Assembly: GCA_944358565.1 (NCBI GenBank)
Contig: CALVRK010000053.1
Span: 1-7,123 of the forward strand
Direction of reading: 5' to 3'
Origin: an uncultured Bacilli bacterium
GTDB taxonomy: Bacteria > Bacillota_I > Bacilli_A > RF39 > UBA660
DNA length: 7,123 bases
In this document: piece by piece, positions 5,267-7,123 of the stretch
Position numbering within the stretch: position 1 is the stretch's first letter
How the letters are laid out: the number at the start of each line of letters is the position of its first letter
The notes under the pieces: model-generated
What the model saw: only the letters and a program-made list of their open reading frames with translations
Told to the model about the DNA's origin: nothing
The model's database searches: none
Translations under genes and position numbers: made by a program

Positions 5267-7051
5267 ATGGATATTAAGACACAAATTGCTCCTAAAGGAT
5301 TAGAATTTAAACCTAGTAGTTTTGTAGTAAGTGATAAATATTGTTCTATTTTAACAGCAATATCATATCCAAAGATGATTACACCAGGTTTTTTGGCTAA
5401 TTTAACAAGTATGCCTGGTATCAAGATGGCTATTAAACACATTCCTCTTCCTTTTAGTGTTATTCAGAAGATGGTAAATAAGGAAATTGCTGATTTGAAA
5501 ACTCGTTATCAAGAGGAAAACGATTTGACTATGCAAGAAAAGTTACGTCAGGATTATGAATCTTTAGAGGAATTTATCAAGCAATTGGCGGCTAGCCAAG
5601 CAAAAATATATGATTTTCAATTACATTTGATGGTAACTGCTGATTCAGCTGATGAACTTACAGCAAAAAAATTACAAATAAAAAGTTTTTTAGAAGCTAT
5701 GGACATGAGAGCTATACCTTTAAGATTTGAACAAGAAAAAGTGCTTAAAAGTATGCTTCCAATATTTCCTAAACAAGATATAGAAGATAGGATTGGAACA
5801 CCAATTCCATCTCCAACGCTTGCTGCAATGTATCCATATGTTTTTGATAGTATAAAAGATCCGGGGTTATCAACTTTACTTGGGGTTGACTTTTCTGGTG
5901 GTGTTGTATTATTTAACCAATTTTTATATCAAATTCAAAAAGAACATAACAGAAATAATGCTAATATGATCATTTTAGGTACTTCTGGTAGTGGTAAGTC
6001 TACGGCTGCTAAGTTACTTTTAAGAAGTCATATTAGGAATGATTATAAGATGGTTTTAATCGATCCAGAAGGTGAGCTTGAAGAAATGACTAGACTTTAT
6101 GGTGGAGATTTTATTGATTTGGGTAAAGGTGGAGAATTTGGTATGATTAATCCACTTGAAATGATTATGGATGCTGATGATGAAGAGATTAAACAAGGTA
6201 TGGGGTATGCTGTACTTACTAGATCATTACAAACGGTAAAAGCATTTATGAAATATTATGATCCTTCTATTACTGAAGATGTAATTAATATTTTTAGTGA
6301 AATGGTTCAAGAAACTTATAAGCGTTTTGGTATTGATTTTAATACTGATTTTACAAAGTTTACGTCTAAGGATTATCCAACTTTTAGAGATGTTTATGCG
6401 ACTGTAAAAGGTAAAATTACGGCTATGCCTGAACAAAATAAAGAAAGAGATATATTAGAGCAACTAGAATTAAAACTTCGTCCACTTATTAGAGAGCTTA
6501 GATTTTATTTTGATGGTACAACGACAATTTCTCCAAAAAGTAACTTTATAGTATTTAATATTAAAGAGTTAATGAATACGGATATGAATATAAGAAACGC
6601 GTTATTTTTTAACGTTTTGAAATACGCATGGAGTTTAACTTTGGATCCTAATATTAATACTATATTGACGGTTGACGAGGCTCATGTACTTTTATCTGGT
6701 AATAATACTTTAGGTGCTGATTTCTTAGCACAAGTTCAAAGACGTGCACGTAAGTATAATACTGGAACGATTATAATTACTCAACAACCTACAGATTTTA
6801 GTGATCCTATGGTTATTACTCAAGGGAAGGCGATCTTCGATAATGCTTCTTATTATTTGATAATGGGACTTAGAAAACAAGCTGTTGAAGATTTGTCTAA
6901 ATTGATAGATTTAAATGATAATGAAAAAGAAAGTATAAAAGGGTACAATCAAGGTGAAGCTTTGTTTGTATGTGGTAGTAAACGAATGAGAATTAATATT
7001 ATGGTTACCCAGCAAGAGTTAGATTCATTTGGCTCTGGTGGAGGACTATAA
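5267..7051 (+). CDS. virB4: VirB4/TraE-type T4SS ATPase
   Basis: This 594-residue AAA+/RecA-like ATPase powers type IV secretion from the cytoplasmic face of the membrane. Walker A is GTSGSGKST (238-246). The VirB4-typical LIDPEGE follows at 264-270. Walker B is ILTVDEAH (466-473). The RRARKYNTG segment (492-500) and TQQ (505-507) belong to the conserved C-terminal VirB4 motifs, and the end is complete (YNQGEALFV near 560-568). Residues 1-165 (starting IAPKGLEFKPSSF) match the N-terminus of Gram-positive TraE-type VirB4 proteins, so the gene looks whole. All nucleotide-binding residues are intact. Translation is probably coupled to the upstream gene: the stop TAG (5263-5265) is one base before the ATG, and a GGTGAT ribosome site (5253-5258) lies inside that gene. 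The gene ends with tandem TAATAA stops and a hairpin. Confidence 0.95.
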   Translation: MDIKTQIAPKGLEFKPSSFVVSDKYCSILTAISYPKMITPGFLANLTSMPGIKMAIKHIPLPFSVIQKMVNKEIADLKTRYQEENDLTMQEKLRQDYESLEEFIKQLAASQAKIYDFQLHLMVTADSADELTAKKLQIKSFLEAMDMRAIPLRFEQEKVLKSMLPIFPKQDIEDRIGTPIPSPTLAAMYPYVFDSIKDPGLSTLLGVDFSGGVVLFNQFLYQIQKEHNRNNANMIILGTSGSGKSTAAKLLLRSHIRNDYKMVLIDPEGELEEMTRLYGGDFIDLGKGGEFGMINPLEMIMDADDEEIKQGMGYAVLTRSLQTVKAFMKYYDPSITEDVINIFSEMVQETYKRFGIDFNTDFTKFTSKDYPTFRDVYATVKGKITAMPEQNKERDILEQLELKLRPLIRELRFYFDGTTTISPKSNFIVFNIKELMNTDMNIRNALFFNVLKYAWSLTLDPNINTILTVDEAHVLLSGNNTLGADFLAQVQRRARKYNTGTIIITQQPTDFSDPMVITQGKAIFDNASYYLIMGLRKQAVEDLSKLIDLNDNEKESIKGYNQGEALFVCGSKRMRINIMVTQQELDSFGSGGGL

Positions 7052-7053
7052 TA

Positions 7054-7082
7054 AGTTTAGGCATACAGTGTATGCCTAAACT
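7054..7082. terminator. Perfect 13-bp hairpin after the operon
   Basis: AGTTTAGGCATAC (7054-7066) and its exact inverse (7070-7082) enclose a three-base loop, starting right after the tandem stops of the VirB4 gene. It probably ends the operon's transcripts or protects their 3' ends. It lacks a T tract on the plus strand (CTCTAGGG follows). On the minus strand the following bases, TATTATAG, are only weakly T-rich. It could serve both strands if a convergent gene lies to the right, or be a hairpin at an insertion-sequence end. Confidence 0.5.
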
Positions 7083-7123
7083 CTAGGGCATTTCCCCGCT
7101 GCTTGCAGCGTAAAGCCGAACGT
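7076..7123 (-). CDS. Possible 3' end of a convergent gene, truncated by the window edge
   Basis: On the minus strand the last 48 bases read without interruption as TFGFTLQAAGKCPRV and a TAG stop (7076-7078). The segment is clearly more GC-rich than the rest of the window, as expected for a different gene or an imported element. It also contains CGCTGC-TT-GCAGCG (7097-7110), a perfect 6-bp inverted repeat. The tail vaguely resembles C-termini of IS200/IS605-type TnpB proteins, which often end in a hairpin. Fifteen codons are too few to identify a family, and this could equally be non-coding. Confidence 0.25.
   Translation of the reverse strand, partial: TFGFTLQAAGKCPRV

Noticed and set aside
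5253..5275. A frameshift or programmed slippage joining the 182-residue protein to VirB4
   Set aside because: No slippery heptamer is seen, the VirB4 start has a plausible ribosome site, and its N-terminus resembles that of complete Gram-positive TraE-type proteins.
5221..5442. A 73-codon minus-strand open frame spanning the TraD-like/VirB4 junction
   Set aside because: It is antisense to two well-supported coupled genes, with no ribosome site or promoter for the minus strand.
6227..6436. A 69-codon minus-strand open frame
   Set aside because: It lies wholly opposite the conserved ATPase domain of VirB4 and has no supporting signal.
1..7123. CRISPR arrays, tRNA or rRNA genes
   Set aside because: No regularly spaced direct repeats and no tRNA or rRNA signature were seen on either strand.

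Overview
The window is AT-rich with a strongly T-rich coding strand. It uses TGG for tryptophan and has TAA, TAG and one TGA stop, so the standard bacterial code (table 11) fits and the Mycoplasma code does not. Shine-Dalgarno sequences are clear (AAAGGAGG, GAGGAGGT, AAGGGGTGA). With the gene content, this suggests a low-GC Bacillota/Bacilli-type organism, possibly one of the uncultured gut lineages. The assignment to a lineage is inference, because no marker gene is present.

Layout. Positions 1-77 are the 3' end of an upstream transcription unit: a GTGA-tetraloop hairpin followed by a good intrinsic terminator. Positions 78-327 are non-coding, with nested repeats and a near-consensus sigma-A-type promoter. 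Two small tandem paralogous pilin-like proteins follow (328-678 and 703-1095), closed by an intrinsic terminator. A second promoter (1155-1182) then starts a tightly packed run of five genes on the same strand. These are a secreted or membrane protein whose C-terminus repeats the pilin-like fold (1215-2210), a polytopic VirB6/TrbL-like channel protein with a long soluble tail (2225-4411), a PrgI/VirB3-like protein (4425-4751), a small protein resembling TraD/TrsD or a detached VirB4 N-terminal domain (4717-5265), and a VirB4/TraE-type ATPase (5267-7051). A perfect 13-bp hairpin lies just after the last stop codon. The final 48 bases are more GC-rich and may be the 3' end of a gene on the opposite strand.

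Together the genes form the inner-membrane and pilus core of a Gram-positive type IV secretion (conjugation-type) system. VirB4 would power assembly and pilin handling, PrgI and the VirB6-like protein would form the membrane channel with it, and the two pilin-like proteins plus the large pilin-fused protein would be extracellular structural parts. No relaxase, VirD4/TcpA coupling protein, VirB8-like protein, cell-wall hydrolase or oriT is visible here, so the substrate (DNA or protein) cannot be told from this window.

The most unusual points are the pilin-like module repeated three times, once fused to a cysteine-rich secreted ectodomain; the conserved cysteine pair flanking this module in all three proteins; and the terminator-promoter insulation of the pilin pair from the rest of the machine.
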